Of a DNA stretch of 64,000 nt, positions 48,936 to 56,798 are shown piece by piece. The translations under genes were made by a program, and so were the position numbers. Within the stretch, counting starts at the first letter, position 1; every line of letters begins with the position of its first letter. Origin of the DNA: Streptomyces sp. CB01373 (GTDB taxonomy: Bacteria; Actinomycetota; Actinomycetes; Streptomycetales; Streptomycetaceae); NCBI RefSeq assembly GCF_002803075.1, contig NZ_NNBK01000019.1, forward strand, positions 1 through 64,000. The letters run 5' to 3'. The notes under the pieces were generated by a model. It had not been told where the DNA came from. It searched no databases and saw nothing but the letters and a program-made list of their open reading frames with translations.

Positions 48936-50728
48936 GGCCTGCGCCAGCTCCGTCCGTCTCGTGCGAGCATCTCGTCGGCTTGCGGCGGACCCCATGTGCC
49001 CGCCGGGTACTGCGCCGGCCTGCCGTGGTCGTCCCAGTACGCCTCCACCGGGTCGAGGATCTTCCACGACTCCTCGACCTCCTGGGGCCGCGGGAACAGG
49101 TTGGCGTCGCCGAGCAGTACGTCCAGGATGAGGCGTTCGTAGGCCTCCGGGCTGGACTCCGTGAAGGACTCGCCGTAGGCGAAGTCCATCGTCACGTCCC
49201 GGATCTCCATGGAGGTGCCCGGCACCTTCGAACCGAACCTGACCGTCATGCCCTCGTCCGGCTGGACGCGGATCACGATCGCGTTCTCGCCCAGCTCCTC
49301 GGTGGCGGTGGAGTCGAAGGGGGAGTGCGGGGCCCGCTGGAAGACCACCGCGATCTCGGTCACCCGGCGGCCCAGGCGCTTTCCGGCGCGCAGGTAGAAC
49401 GGGACTCCGGCCCAGCGGCGGTTGGCGATCTCCAGGCGCAGCGCCGCGTACGTGTCGGTCTTCGACCGCGGGTCGATGCCGTCCTCCTGGAGGTAGCCGA
49501 CGACCTGCCCGCCGCCCTGCCAGCCGTTCGTGTACTGGGCGCGCACGGTGTGGTGGCCCAGGTCCTCGGGCAGCCGCACCGATTTCAGCACCTTCAGTTT
49601 CTCGGTGAGCAGCGCCTCGGCGTCGAAGGCGATGGGTTCCTCCATCGCGGTGAGCGCCATGAGCTGCAGCAGGTGGTTCTGGATGACGTCGCGGGCGGCG
49701 CCGATGCCGTCGTAGTAGCCGGCGCGGCCGCCGATGCCTATGTCCTCGGCCATGGTGATCTGCACATGGTCGACGTAGGACCGGTTCCAGACCGGCTCGT
49801 ACATCTGGTTGGCGAAGCGCAGGGCCAGGATGTTCTGGACGGTCTCCTTGCCCAGGTAGTGGTCGATGCGGAAGACCTGCTCCGGATCGAACACCTCGTG
49901 CACGATCCGGTTCAGCTCCCGGGCGCTGGCGAGATCGTGACCGAACGGCTTTTCGATGACCGCCCGCCGCCAGGAGCCCTTCGGACCCTCCGCCAGCCCG
50001 TGCTTCTTCAGCTGCTGGACGACCTTGGGGAAGAACCTCGGCGGTACGGAGAGATAGAAGGCGAAGTTGCCGCCCGTGCCGCGGGAGGAGTCCAGGTCCT
50101 CCACCGCCGCGCGCAGGTGCTTGAACGCCGTGTCGTCGTCGAAGTCGCCGGGGACGAACCGCATGCCCTCGGAGAGCTGCTGCCAGACCTCCTCGCGGAA
50201 CGGCGTGCGCGCGTGCTGCTTGACGGCCTCGTGCACCACCTCGGCGAAGTCCTGGTCCTCCCAGTCCCGCCGGGAGAATCCGACCAGGGAGAAGCCCGGG
50301 GGCAGCAGTCCGCGGTTGGCCAGGTCGTAGATGGCCGGCATCAGCTTCTTGCGGGACAAGTCCCCGGTGACGCCGAAGATCACCAGCCCGGACGGCCCCG
50401 CGATCCGCGGCAGCCGCCGGTCCCTGGTGTCACGCAGTGGATTCCCCCAATCGGCCGCGGCCCCCACCGGCACCCGGACGTCGGACGCCTGGTCCTTCCT
50501 GGGGCCGGAGGCCGCGGTCGGGCCGGAGGCCGCGGTCCCAGTGGGGGCTGCGGCCACCGACCCCTGCGCCCGGGTGTGCGTCGCCGTCGGTGCCTTGCTG
50601 TCCGTGGGGCCGGCGCTCGGGGTCGTGGGCTTCGCGGCCGCGGTCGGTGCCCGGCCGCGGGCGGCCGGTGGGCCGGAGGCCGCCGCCCGGGAGGCATGCG
50701 CCGCCGCCTCGGTGGGCTTCTTGCTCAT
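48932..50728 (-). CDS. zwf: glucose-6-phosphate dehydrogenase with long Ala/Pro N-terminal extension
   Basis: 598 residues; oxidises glucose 6-phosphate to the lactone with NADP. The catalytic part from about residue 98 shows nucleotide motif VIFGVTGDLSRKKLMPAIYD, substrate/catalytic RIDHYLGKETVQN and the C-terminal IRVQPDEGMTVRFGSK. Typical actinobacterial Zwf is about 505-510 residues and starts near the NPLRD segment; here about 85 low-complexity Ala/Pro/Thr/Ser residues come first. ATG 50728 is the only upstream start that reads through this segment. The true start could be inside it, but no good ribosome site was seen there. First gene of zwf-opcA-gnd. Confidence 0.93.
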   Translation of the reverse strand: MSKKPTEAAAHASRAAASGPPAARGRAPTAAAKPTTPSAGPTDSKAPTATHTRAQGSVAAAPTGTAASGPTAASGPRKDQASDVRVPVGAAADWGNPLRDTRDRRLPRIAGPSGLVIFGVTGDLSRKKLMPAIYDLANRGLLPPGFSLVGFSRRDWEDQDFAEVVHEAVKQHARTPFREEVWQQLSEGMRFVPGDFDDDTAFKHLRAAVEDLDSSRGTGGNFAFYLSVPPRFFPKVVQQLKKHGLAEGPKGSWRRAVIEKPFGHDLASARELNRIVHEVFDPEQVFRIDHYLGKETVQNILALRFANQMYEPVWNRSYVDHVQITMAEDIGIGGRAGYYDGIGAARDVIQNHLLQLMALTAMEEPIAFDAEALLTEKLKVLKSVRLPEDLGHHTVRAQYTNGWQGGGQVVGYLQEDGIDPRSKTDTYAALRLEIANRRWAGVPFYLRAGKRLGRRVTEIAVVFQRAPHSPFDSTATEELGENAIVIRVQPDEGMTVRFGSKVPGTSMEIRDVTMDFAYGESFTESSPEAYERLILDVLLGDANLFPRPQEVEESWKILDPVEAYWDDHGRPAQYPAGTWGPPQADEMLARDGRSWRRP

Positions 50729-51017
50729 TCCGAGTCAACTCCCTTGCTGTCGAGGGGCCTGGCCACCGCCTCCGGCGGGTTGCCCTGCGGCTGGTGATCA
50801 CCGTGCCGGGCGTGACCGGTTCGTGCGTCTGCGGAGTGTCCTCGTAATACAGGGTGTCCTCGTACGGGGGATCCCTCACCTCGATCCGCGGATCCGCCCG
50901 CGCCCGCGGCCGACCGGCACTCCGGGGCTGTCACGGTCAGGGCTGCTTCGGTCACAGTGAGCGTCTTCCATGCAGCGTTCGGATCATGCACGCGACGTGC
51001 GGGCACCGATGACGCAC
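50729..51017. other. upstream region of zwf
   Basis: About 290 bases between zwf and the tandem repeat. A short palindrome GATCCGCGGATC (50884-50895) is present. The zwf promoter must lie here, but no -35/-10 pair was convincing. Confidence 0.3.
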
Positions 51018-51085
51018 GGGCCCGCGACATGCGGGCCCGCGACATGCGGGCCCGCGACATGCGGGCCCGCGACATGCGGGCCCGC
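51018..51085. repeat. 15-base tandem repeat, 4.5 copies
   Basis: GGGCCCGCGACATGC is repeated exactly four times (51018-51077) and followed by a partial fifth copy, GGGCCCGC (51078-51085). Each unit holds the palindrome GGGCCC. There are no spacers. Confidence 0.85.
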
Positions 51086-51114
51086 CCCACGCCGGCGCCC
51101 CCGCCACTACACGC

Positions 51115-51150
51115 CACCGGGGCCCCACGCGTGTGCGTGGAGCCCCGGTG
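51115..51150 (-). terminator. terminator of the GH16 gene
   Basis: 16-base arms (51115-51130 with 51135-51150) with one mismatch around GTGT, 18 bases downstream of the minus-strand stop. Confidence 0.75.
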
Positions 51151-51168
51151 TCCGGACCTGCGTGCCGG

Positions 51169-52581
51169 TCAGTGACCGAAGTCGAACCAGTTGACGTTCA
51201 CGAAGTCCGCCGGCTGGCCGCTGCTGAAGGTGAGGTACACGTCGTGGGTGCCGGTCACCGGGCTGATGTTCGCCGGGACCGTCCTCCAGGACTGCCAGCC
51301 TCCGGTGTTGGCCAGCGCGAAGCTGCCGACGGGCGCGTTGCCGCGGTTGTCCAGGCGTACCTCGACCAGTCCGCTGACTCCCGGCGCGGCGCCGCTGGCG
51401 ACCCGCGCGTAGAACTGCCGGGCCGCGGTGGAGCCGAAGTTCACGCCCTTGTAGAGGGTCCAGTCGCCGTTCGAGACGGCGCCGATGTTCTGGCCGCCGC
51501 CCGTGTCGGTGGTCGTCTCGGTGATGACGCCGCTCTGGCTGTCGTAGGACTCGGCCTGGATGGGGCTGTAGGCGTCCCGGTTGCCGGTCGGAGGAGGTGT
51601 GGTACCGCTCCCACCGCCGGAGGACTGGAGCACCTGCACATAGTCCACGGTCATCGGGTGGCCGGGTTCGGTGCCGCCGTCCGGGCCGCCGCCGAACGCG
51701 CCGGGGAAGCCGCCGCCCATCGCCACGTTCAGGATGACGAAGTACCCGTGGTTGGTGGCGTTGGCCCACGTCGCCGCGTCCACGTCGTTGGACCGCACGG
51801 TGTGGAAGTTGACGCCGTCGACGTAGAAGCGGATCTGCTCGGGGCTGGTCGACCTGTCCCACTCCATGGCGTACGTGTGGAAGCCGGCCTGGCAGGTGCT
51901 GCCCGTGCACGAGGTCGAACCGCCGAGGCCCGTCGTCTCCTTGCACGGCCCGTCCGGGTTGGTGCCGCAGTGCATGGTCGCCCAGTTGGTGTTGAGTCCC
52001 TGGACGTTCTCCATGATGTCCAGTTCGCCGACGCCGGGCCAGTTCCAGTAGTTGCCGCGGAAGGGCGCGCCCAGCATCCAGAAGGCGGGCCAGTACCCCT
52101 TGGCGGCGGCGCCGGTGACGTTGGGCATCTGGACGCGGGCCTGCACGCGCAGCTTGCCGCCGGCCGGGGGCTGGAAGTCGGTGCGCTTGGTCTCGATGCG
52201 GCCCGAGGTCCAGTTGCCGGCGGCGTCCCGGCGCGGCGTGATGAGCAGGTTTCCGTTGCCGTCGAGGGAGACGTTGCTGGTGCTGGACGTCATCGTCTCG
52301 ATCTCGCCGGTTCCCCAGTTGGCGGCGCCGCCCGGGTAGGAAGTACCGGTGTCGTACTGCCAGTTGGCCGTGTTGACGCCGGTGCCGGCCGGGCCGTCGA
52401 ACTCGTCGAGGAAGACCTGGGTCCAGCCCGACGGGGGCGTGGGGGCGGAGGCGTTCGCGGGCAGGATGCCGGCGGTGGCGGCGGCCGCCGCCAGGCCGAG
52501 CGTGCCGAGGGCGGCGACGAGCGCGCGCCGCACGGAACGTCTGCGGCGCGTGGCGGCGGGCGCGACGGGGGGTTCACTCAT
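51169..52581 (-). CDS. secreted GH16 endo-beta-1,3-glucanase with CBM6-like domain
   Basis: 470 residues. A basic N-region and Ala/Leu core (RRALVAALGTLGLAAAAATA) form a signal peptide ending ANAS. The GH16 catalytic domain, about residues 50-300, has the motif GVGELDIMENVQG, the ExDxxE pair of nucleophile and acid/base, plus the preceding YWPAFWMLG. A Gly/Thr/Pro linker leads to a C-terminal CBM6-like beta-sandwich (YSPIQAESYDSQSGV ... WTLYKGVNFGS ... GTHDVYLTFSSGQPADFVN). Predicted to degrade laminarin-type or mixed-linked beta-glucan. ATG 52581; two CebR-like boxes lie upstream, so expression is likely induced by cello- or laminari-oligosaccharides. Confidence 0.92.
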   Translation of the reverse strand: MSEPPVAPAATRRRRSVRRALVAALGTLGLAAAAATAGILPANASAPTPPSGWTQVFLDEFDGPAGTGVNTANWQYDTGTSYPGGAANWGTGEIETMTSSTSNVSLDGNGNLLITPRRDAAGNWTSGRIETKRTDFQPPAGGKLRVQARVQMPNVTGAAAKGYWPAFWMLGAPFRGNYWNWPGVGELDIMENVQGLNTNWATMHCGTNPDGPCKETTGLGGSTSCTGSTCQAGFHTYAMEWDRSTSPEQIRFYVDGVNFHTVRSNDVDAATWANATNHGYFVILNVAMGGGFPGAFGGGPDGGTEPGHPMTVDYVQVLQSSGGGSGTTPPPTGNRDAYSPIQAESYDSQSGVITETTTDTGGGQNIGAVSNGDWTLYKGVNFGSTAARQFYARVASGAAPGVSGLVEVRLDNRGNAPVGSFALANTGGWQSWRTVPANISPVTGTHDVYLTFSSGQPADFVNVNWFDFGH

Positions 52582-52648
52582 GAGGGGTGCCTCTCGGGTA
52601 CGGAGTGGGGGTGCTCGATGCCGTGCTCGAACATGTACGGGGAGGTCT

Positions 52649-52687
52649 TGAGAGCGCTTTGCGGGGAGTGCCTTGAGAGCGCTCTCA
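52649..52687 (-). promoter_or_regulatory. two CebR/LacI-type operator boxes
   Basis: TGAGAGCGCTCTCA (52674-52687) is a perfect 14-base palindrome, matching the recalled CebR/CelR box TGGGAGCGCTCCCA at 12 of 14 positions. A half-degenerate second copy, TGAGAGCGCTTT, lies at 52649-52660. They are 68-106 bases upstream of the GH16 start. No LacI gene is in the window. Confidence 0.7.
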
Positions 52688-52860
52688 TCATGTGGTGCGC
52701 GGCCAATGTGCCCCCGGGCTCCGCCACCGTCAAGAGTTAAAACGAAGAAAGTCCTTGCGCGGATTGGGAGTTCAAGGCTTCACCCAACAGAAGGGACGTC
52801 CGACGTGTCCCCGCCCGGCCTCGCCGCCTCCGGGGGCGGGCGTGGACGTAGGGTGCAGGC

Positions 52861-54198
52861 GTGAGGCTGACGATTCTGGGCGGCGGCGGATTCCGTGTGC
52901 CGCTGGTGTACGGGGCGCTGCTCGCCGACCGCGCCGAGGGCCGGGTCACCGAGGTCGTCCTGCACGACCTGGACGCCGGGCGGCTGTCCGCGGTCAGCAG
53001 GGTGCTGACCGAACAGGCCGCCGGAGTGCCCGACGCGCCCGTGGTGCGGGCCACCACCGACCTGGACGAGGCCCTGCGCGGCGCGGACTTCGTGTTCTCC
53101 GCCATCCGGGTCGGCGGCCTGGAGGGGCGCGCGGAGGACGAACGGGTGGCGCTCGCCGAGGGGGTGCTCGGCCAGGAGACGGTGGGCGCGGGCGGCATCG
53201 CCTACGGACTGCGCACCGTGCCCGTCGCCGTCGGGATCGCCCGTCGGGTGGCCCGGCTGGCGCCCGACGCCTGGGTCATCAACTTCACCAACCCGGCCGG
53301 ACTGGTCACCGAGGCCATGTCACGGCATCTCGGCGACCGGGTGATCGGCATCTGCGACTCGCCCGTCGGTCTCGGCCGGCGCGTCGCCCGCGTGCTCGGC
53401 GCGGACCCGGGACGGGCGTGGATCGACTACGTCGGCCTCAACCACCTCGGCTGGCTGCGCGGACTGCGCGTGGCCGGCCGCGACGAACTCCCGCGCCTGC
53501 TCGCCGACCCCGAACTGCTCGGCTCCTTCGAGGAGGGCAGGCTCTTCGGCGCCGACTGGCTCCGGTCGCTGGGCGCGATCCCCAACGAGTACCTGCACTA
53601 CTACTACTTCAACCGCGAGGCCGTACAGGCTCACCAGGAGCCCGGGAAGACCCGCGGCGCCTTCCTGCGCGACCAGCAGGCCGGGTTCTACGAGGAGTTG
53701 CGGGACCCGAAGGCCGCCGCCCTCCCGGCCTGGAACCGCACCCGCGCCGAGCGCGAGGCCACCTACATGGCGGAGAACCGCGAGGCGGCGGGGGCGGGGG
53801 AGCGGGAGGCCGACGACCTCTCCGGCGGCTACGAGAAGGTCGCCCTCGCCCTGATGCGGGCCATCGCACGCGACGAGCGCACCACGCTGATCCTCAACGT
53901 CCGCAACCGGGGCACCCTTTCGGTGCTGGACGCCGAGGCCGTCGTGGAGGTGCCCTGCCTGGTCGACGCGAACGGCGCGCACCCGGTCTCGGTCGACCCG
54001 CTGCCCGGGCACGCGACCGGGCTGGTCTGCGCGGTCAAGGCGGTCGAGCGCGAGGTGCTCGCCGCGGCCGGGTCGGGCTCCCGCGCGACGGCCGTGAAGG
54101 CCTTCGCGCTGCACCCGCTGATCGACTCCGTGAACGTGGCCCGCCGCCTCGTCGACGGCTACCTCGCCGTCCACCCGGGCCTGGCGTATCTGCGATGA
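52861..54198 (+). CDS. GH4 family 6-phospho-beta-glucosidase-like enzyme
   Basis: 445 residues, NAD- and metal-dependent GH4 glycosidase. Features: N-terminal nucleotide site RLTILGGGGFRVPLVYGAL, then VINFTNPAGLVTEAM, the metal Cys in GICDSPVGLG and His in VGLNHLGWLRGL. GH4 enzymes cleave by an oxidation-elimination mechanism and here probably act on a phosphorylated or plain beta-glucoside. No signal peptide; cytoplasmic. GTG 52861 lies exactly 7 bases after TAGGGT (52849-52854), predicting a leaderless transcript. It is divergent from the GH16 gene across 279 bases containing the CebR-like boxes, so both may share control. Confidence 0.9.
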   Translation: MRLTILGGGGFRVPLVYGALLADRAEGRVTEVVLHDLDAGRLSAVSRVLTEQAAGVPDAPVVRATTDLDEALRGADFVFSAIRVGGLEGRAEDERVALAEGVLGQETVGAGGIAYGLRTVPVAVGIARRVARLAPDAWVINFTNPAGLVTEAMSRHLGDRVIGICDSPVGLGRRVARVLGADPGRAWIDYVGLNHLGWLRGLRVAGRDELPRLLADPELLGSFEEGRLFGADWLRSLGAIPNEYLHYYYFNREAVQAHQEPGKTRGAFLRDQQAGFYEELRDPKAAALPAWNRTRAEREATYMAENREAAGAGEREADDLSGGYEKVALALMRAIARDERTTLILNVRNRGTLSVLDAEAVVEVPCLVDANGAHPVSVDPLPGHATGLVCAVKAVEREVLAAAGSGSRATAVKAFALHPLIDSVNVARRLVDGYLAVHPGLAYLR

Positions 54199-54200
54199 AG

Positions 54201-54222
54201 CGGGCCGCCGCGCGGCGGCCCG
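54201..54222 (+). terminator. 22-base perfect palindrome after the GH4 gene
   Basis: CGGGCCGCCGC (54201-54211) followed directly by its reverse complement (54212-54222), two bases after the stop region. It also lies in the short gap before the next gene. Confidence 0.6.
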
Positions 54223-54240
54223 TGACCAAGGGGGAATGAC

Positions 54241-54672
54241 GTGACCGTCACATGGCGAAGCGCCGTGTCCTACGCGCTCGTCGTTGTGGTGCTGTCCTGG
54301 CTGACCGGGGCGGCCGTGGACCTGGCGTGGACAGCCGCTTTCGCCGGCGGCCTCGGGGGATGGGTCTCCCTCTGGGCGACGGACCCGTGGAACGCGGTCT
54401 TCGTCGTGGCCGCCACCGCGTCCCTGACGCTGACCAGGGGGCTGCTGTCCGCGCTGCCGCGCGTGCGCGCGGTCCTGGTCGACGGGTTCGTCTACCTGGC
54501 GACGCTGCTGGCCTGTTCGGGGCTGTCGGCCTGGGCCGGCGGCGAGGACGCCCCGGCGGACACCGCGTCCATGATGGCGGTCTACTCGCTGTTCACGCTG
54601 CAACTCCCGGCGGCGTGGCTGCTGTGCGTGTGGCGGACGGGGCGACTGGAGGTCGTTCTCAGCCGGGCCTGA
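54241..54672 (+). CDS. small integral membrane protein, 143 aa
   Basis: Unrecognised. Four hydrophobic segments can be seen (SAVSYALVVVVLSWLTGAAV; WNAVFVVAATASLTLT; VDGFVYLATLLACSGLSAW; MMAVYSLFTLQLPAAWLLCV). GTG 54241 is preceded by AAGGGGGAAT. No conserved polar motif or enzymatic signature. It follows the GH4 gene after a palindrome and is followed by a perfect hairpin, so it may be its own unit. Function unknown. Confidence 0.65.
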   Translation: MTVTWRSAVSYALVVVVLSWLTGAAVDLAWTAAFAGGLGGWVSLWATDPWNAVFVVAATASLTLTRGLLSALPRVRAVLVDGFVYLATLLACSGLSAWAGGEDAPADTASMMAVYSLFTLQLPAAWLLCVWRTGRLEVVLSRA

Positions 54673-54691
54673 GAGCCCGGCTTGCCGGGCC

Positions 54692-54722
54692 GGTCGGTCG
54701 CTCCCCCGTAGTGCGACCGACC
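54692..54722 (+). terminator. hairpin after the 143-aa membrane protein gene
   Basis: GGTCGGTCGC (54692-54701) pairs perfectly with GCGACCGACC (54713-54722). Further on, a weak inverted repeat CCGGAA-GAAG-TTCCGG near 54823-54838 lies downstream of the chitinase stop. Confidence 0.6.
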
Positions 54723-54872
54723 GTCCCGTCCCCCGTTCCCCCGTGGTCCCCCGTCTTCCCCGTTGCCCCCCACCTTTGAGAGTCGCTGGTCGGGGCCCTG
54801 ATACACCCCGGGCGGAAAATTTCCGGAAGAAGTTCCGGAGGAAGTCCCGCACGGGGCGTCAGGAACGGGCGC

Positions 54873-56561
54873 TCAGCCCTTGAAGCCCGCGGTGATGGAC
54901 GTGAACTGCCAGTTGTTCTGGCTGATGCCGGAGCAGTTCTCCGCCACACCGCCGCCCGGGCACGGCCGGTCACGGTTGACCGACCAGAAGGCGAGCCGGG
55001 CGATGTGGTGGCTGTTGGCCCAGTCGCGGATATTCGTCCAGATCGCCGTGGTCGTGTTCTCCTGCTGGTCGGACAGGCCGTTCATGCCGGAGATGCCGAT
55101 GTGGGAGTAGGCGGTGGCGTCGTCCCAGCCGAAGGTCGACTTCAGCTTGGCCTTCAGGCCCTCGGCGGCGTTCACCGTGTTGCCGTACATGTCCGCACCG
55201 CCGCCGAAGTCGAACGGCATGATGGTGAAGACGTCGATGTCCGCGTTCAGCGACTTGGCCTGCTCGATGAGCCGGTTGCCGTAGTAGGTGGGTCCGGTCG
55301 TCGAGGTGCCGAAGGTCACGATCGTCTTCAGACCGGGGTTGTTGGCCTTGACGGTCTTCAACGCGGTGAGGATCTTGGCCTGCACGGCCTCGTTCTCGAA
55401 CTCGTCCGAGTTCTCGATGTCCATGTCGATGGCCTTCAGGCCGTAGGCGCTGATCACCTTCTGGATCGCCCCGGCGAGCGCGCTCGCGGAGGAGCAGTTG
55501 GCGCCGAGCTTGCTGCCGCTCCAGCCGCCGAACGAGGGGACGATGTCACCGCCCGCCGAGCGGATCTGGTTGATGGCGGTCTGGTCGACGCCGCCGGTCA
55601 GCGGCCGCTGGCTGTCCCAGGACGGTGTGCAGCCGCCCGAGTCGAGCACGAACGCCATCGTGAACCACTTGATGCCGGTCGCGCTCATCACCGAGGTGGG
55701 GCTGGGCGGGCTGCCCCAGCCCTCGTACAGATACGGAGCCGCCTGCTTGAAGCCGCTGCTGCCGCCGCCGCTGCCGGCGTCCGTGGTGACCGTGACGGCG
55801 TTCGAGGCCCCCGAGACGTTCCCGGCGGCGTCGCGCGCCTTGACCGTGAAGGTGTAGGAGGTGCTGGGCGACAGGCCGTTCACCGTGGCGGTCGTACCGG
55901 AGACGCTCAGCACCTGGCCGGCGCCGCTGTAGACGTCGTACGCCGTCACGCCCACGTTGTCCGTGGCGGCGTTCCACTTGAGCGACACGCTGGAGGACGT
56001 CTTGCCGGTGGAGGTCAGACCCGTCGGCGCGGTCGGCGCCTGGGTGTCGCCGCCACCGCCGCCGCCGGGACCGTCCAGGCTGATGTCGTCGGCGTAGTAG
56101 GTGCCTTGCGCGTACCAGCCGTGGACGTAGACGGTCGCGCTGGTCTGGCCGGCGCCGGTGGTGAAGGAGACCGACAGCTGGCTGTACGCCGACGGGGACG
56201 AGGTCCAGGTCGAGGCGCCGCCGTCGACGCCGAGGTAGACGTAGGAGCCGCGCACCCAGCCGCTGAGCTTGTACGTCGTGTTCGGCTGGACCGGGACGGT
56301 CTGGCTGCACTGGGCGGTGTCGCTCGACGTCACCGCGCCGGCCAGGGCCTTGGAACCGCCGTGCACGGGGGAGGAGACGACTGAACCGAGGTTGCCGGTG
56401 CAGGTCCAGGGGGAGAGGCCGCCCGACTCGAAGCCGGGGTTGTTCAGGATGTTGGCCGCGTATGCCGTGCCGGGCAGCGCGATGGCTCCGGCGAGCGCCA
56501 GGGCCGCGGAGCCGAGCAGGGCGAGGAGCCGACGTCCGGGACGTCTCAGTGTGTCGCGCAC
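54873..56561 (-). CDS. secreted GH18 chitinase with carbohydrate-binding and fibronectin III domains
   Basis: 562 residues. The signal peptide (RRLLALLGSAALALAGAIAL, then PGTAYA) is followed by an N-terminal beta-sandwich carbohydrate-binding module (ANILNNPGFESGGLSPW ... YYADDISLDG), a fibronectin III domain (APTAPTGLTSTGKTSSSVSL ... YTFTVKARDAAGNVSG) and a GH18 catalytic barrel. The catalytic motif is AIDMDIENSDEF (D-x-D-x-E). The layout resembles Streptomyces ChiC/ChiD-type enzymes that degrade chitin. GTG 56561 has GGGAG 6 bases upstream; a longer frame from 56675 is not supported. Two DasR-like boxes upstream indicate control by GlcNAc metabolites. Confidence 0.93.
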   Translation of the reverse strand: MRDTLRRPGRRLLALLGSAALALAGAIALPGTAYAANILNNPGFESGGLSPWTCTGNLGSVVSSPVHGGSKALAGAVTSSDTAQCSQTVPVQPNTTYKLSGWVRGSYVYLGVDGGASTWTSSPSAYSQLSVSFTTGAGQTSATVYVHGWYAQGTYYADDISLDGPGGGGGGDTQAPTAPTGLTSTGKTSSSVSLKWNAATDNVGVTAYDVYSGAGQVLSVSGTTATVNGLSPSTSYTFTVKARDAAGNVSGASNAVTVTTDAGSGGGSSGFKQAAPYLYEGWGSPPSPTSVMSATGIKWFTMAFVLDSGGCTPSWDSQRPLTGGVDQTAINQIRSAGGDIVPSFGGWSGSKLGANCSSASALAGAIQKVISAYGLKAIDMDIENSDEFENEAVQAKILTALKTVKANNPGLKTIVTFGTSTTGPTYYGNRLIEQAKSLNADIDVFTIMPFDFGGGADMYGNTVNAAEGLKAKLKSTFGWDDATAYSHIGISGMNGLSDQQENTTTAIWTNIRDWANSHHIARLAFWSVNRDRPCPGGGVAENCSGISQNNWQFTSITAGFKG

Positions 56562-56648
56562 GCTATCTCCCTGAAGATATGGGGGCGTTCGGGAGGTGCA
56601 GAGGTGCAGTGAGGCGCACGGCGGGCCGTGCGGGAGGTGCGCAACCAA

Positions 56649-56705
56649 GTTGGTATGGACCAATCCGGGTGTCAAGACATGACGCCGTGATTGGTCCCTA
56701 CCAGT
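56649..56705 (-). promoter_or_regulatory. two DasR-like (dre) boxes upstream of the chitinase gene
   Basis: GTTGGTATGGACCAAT (56649-56664) and ATTGGTCCCTACCAGT (56690-56705) match the recalled dre consensus ACTGGTCTAGACCAGT at 11 and 12 of 16 positions. Their centres are 41 bases apart, 88-144 bases upstream of the GTG. Confidence 0.72.
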
Positions 56706-56798
56706 CCGGGACGGGACCTTGTGCCGGGGCCTTCGGCGCGGACGGCTGTCCCGGAGCCACCCGTGCGGGCCGCCATGCCGGATCCCCCGTGCGTGCCG

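Noticed and set aside
51018..51085. Possible CRISPR array
   Set aside because: The 15-base repeats are contiguous with no spacers and no cas genes are present.
50957..51175. Small gene coding for repeated MRARD
   Set aside because: The open frame arises from the in-phase 15-base repeat. No ribosome site or family resemblance; the opposite strand is equally open.
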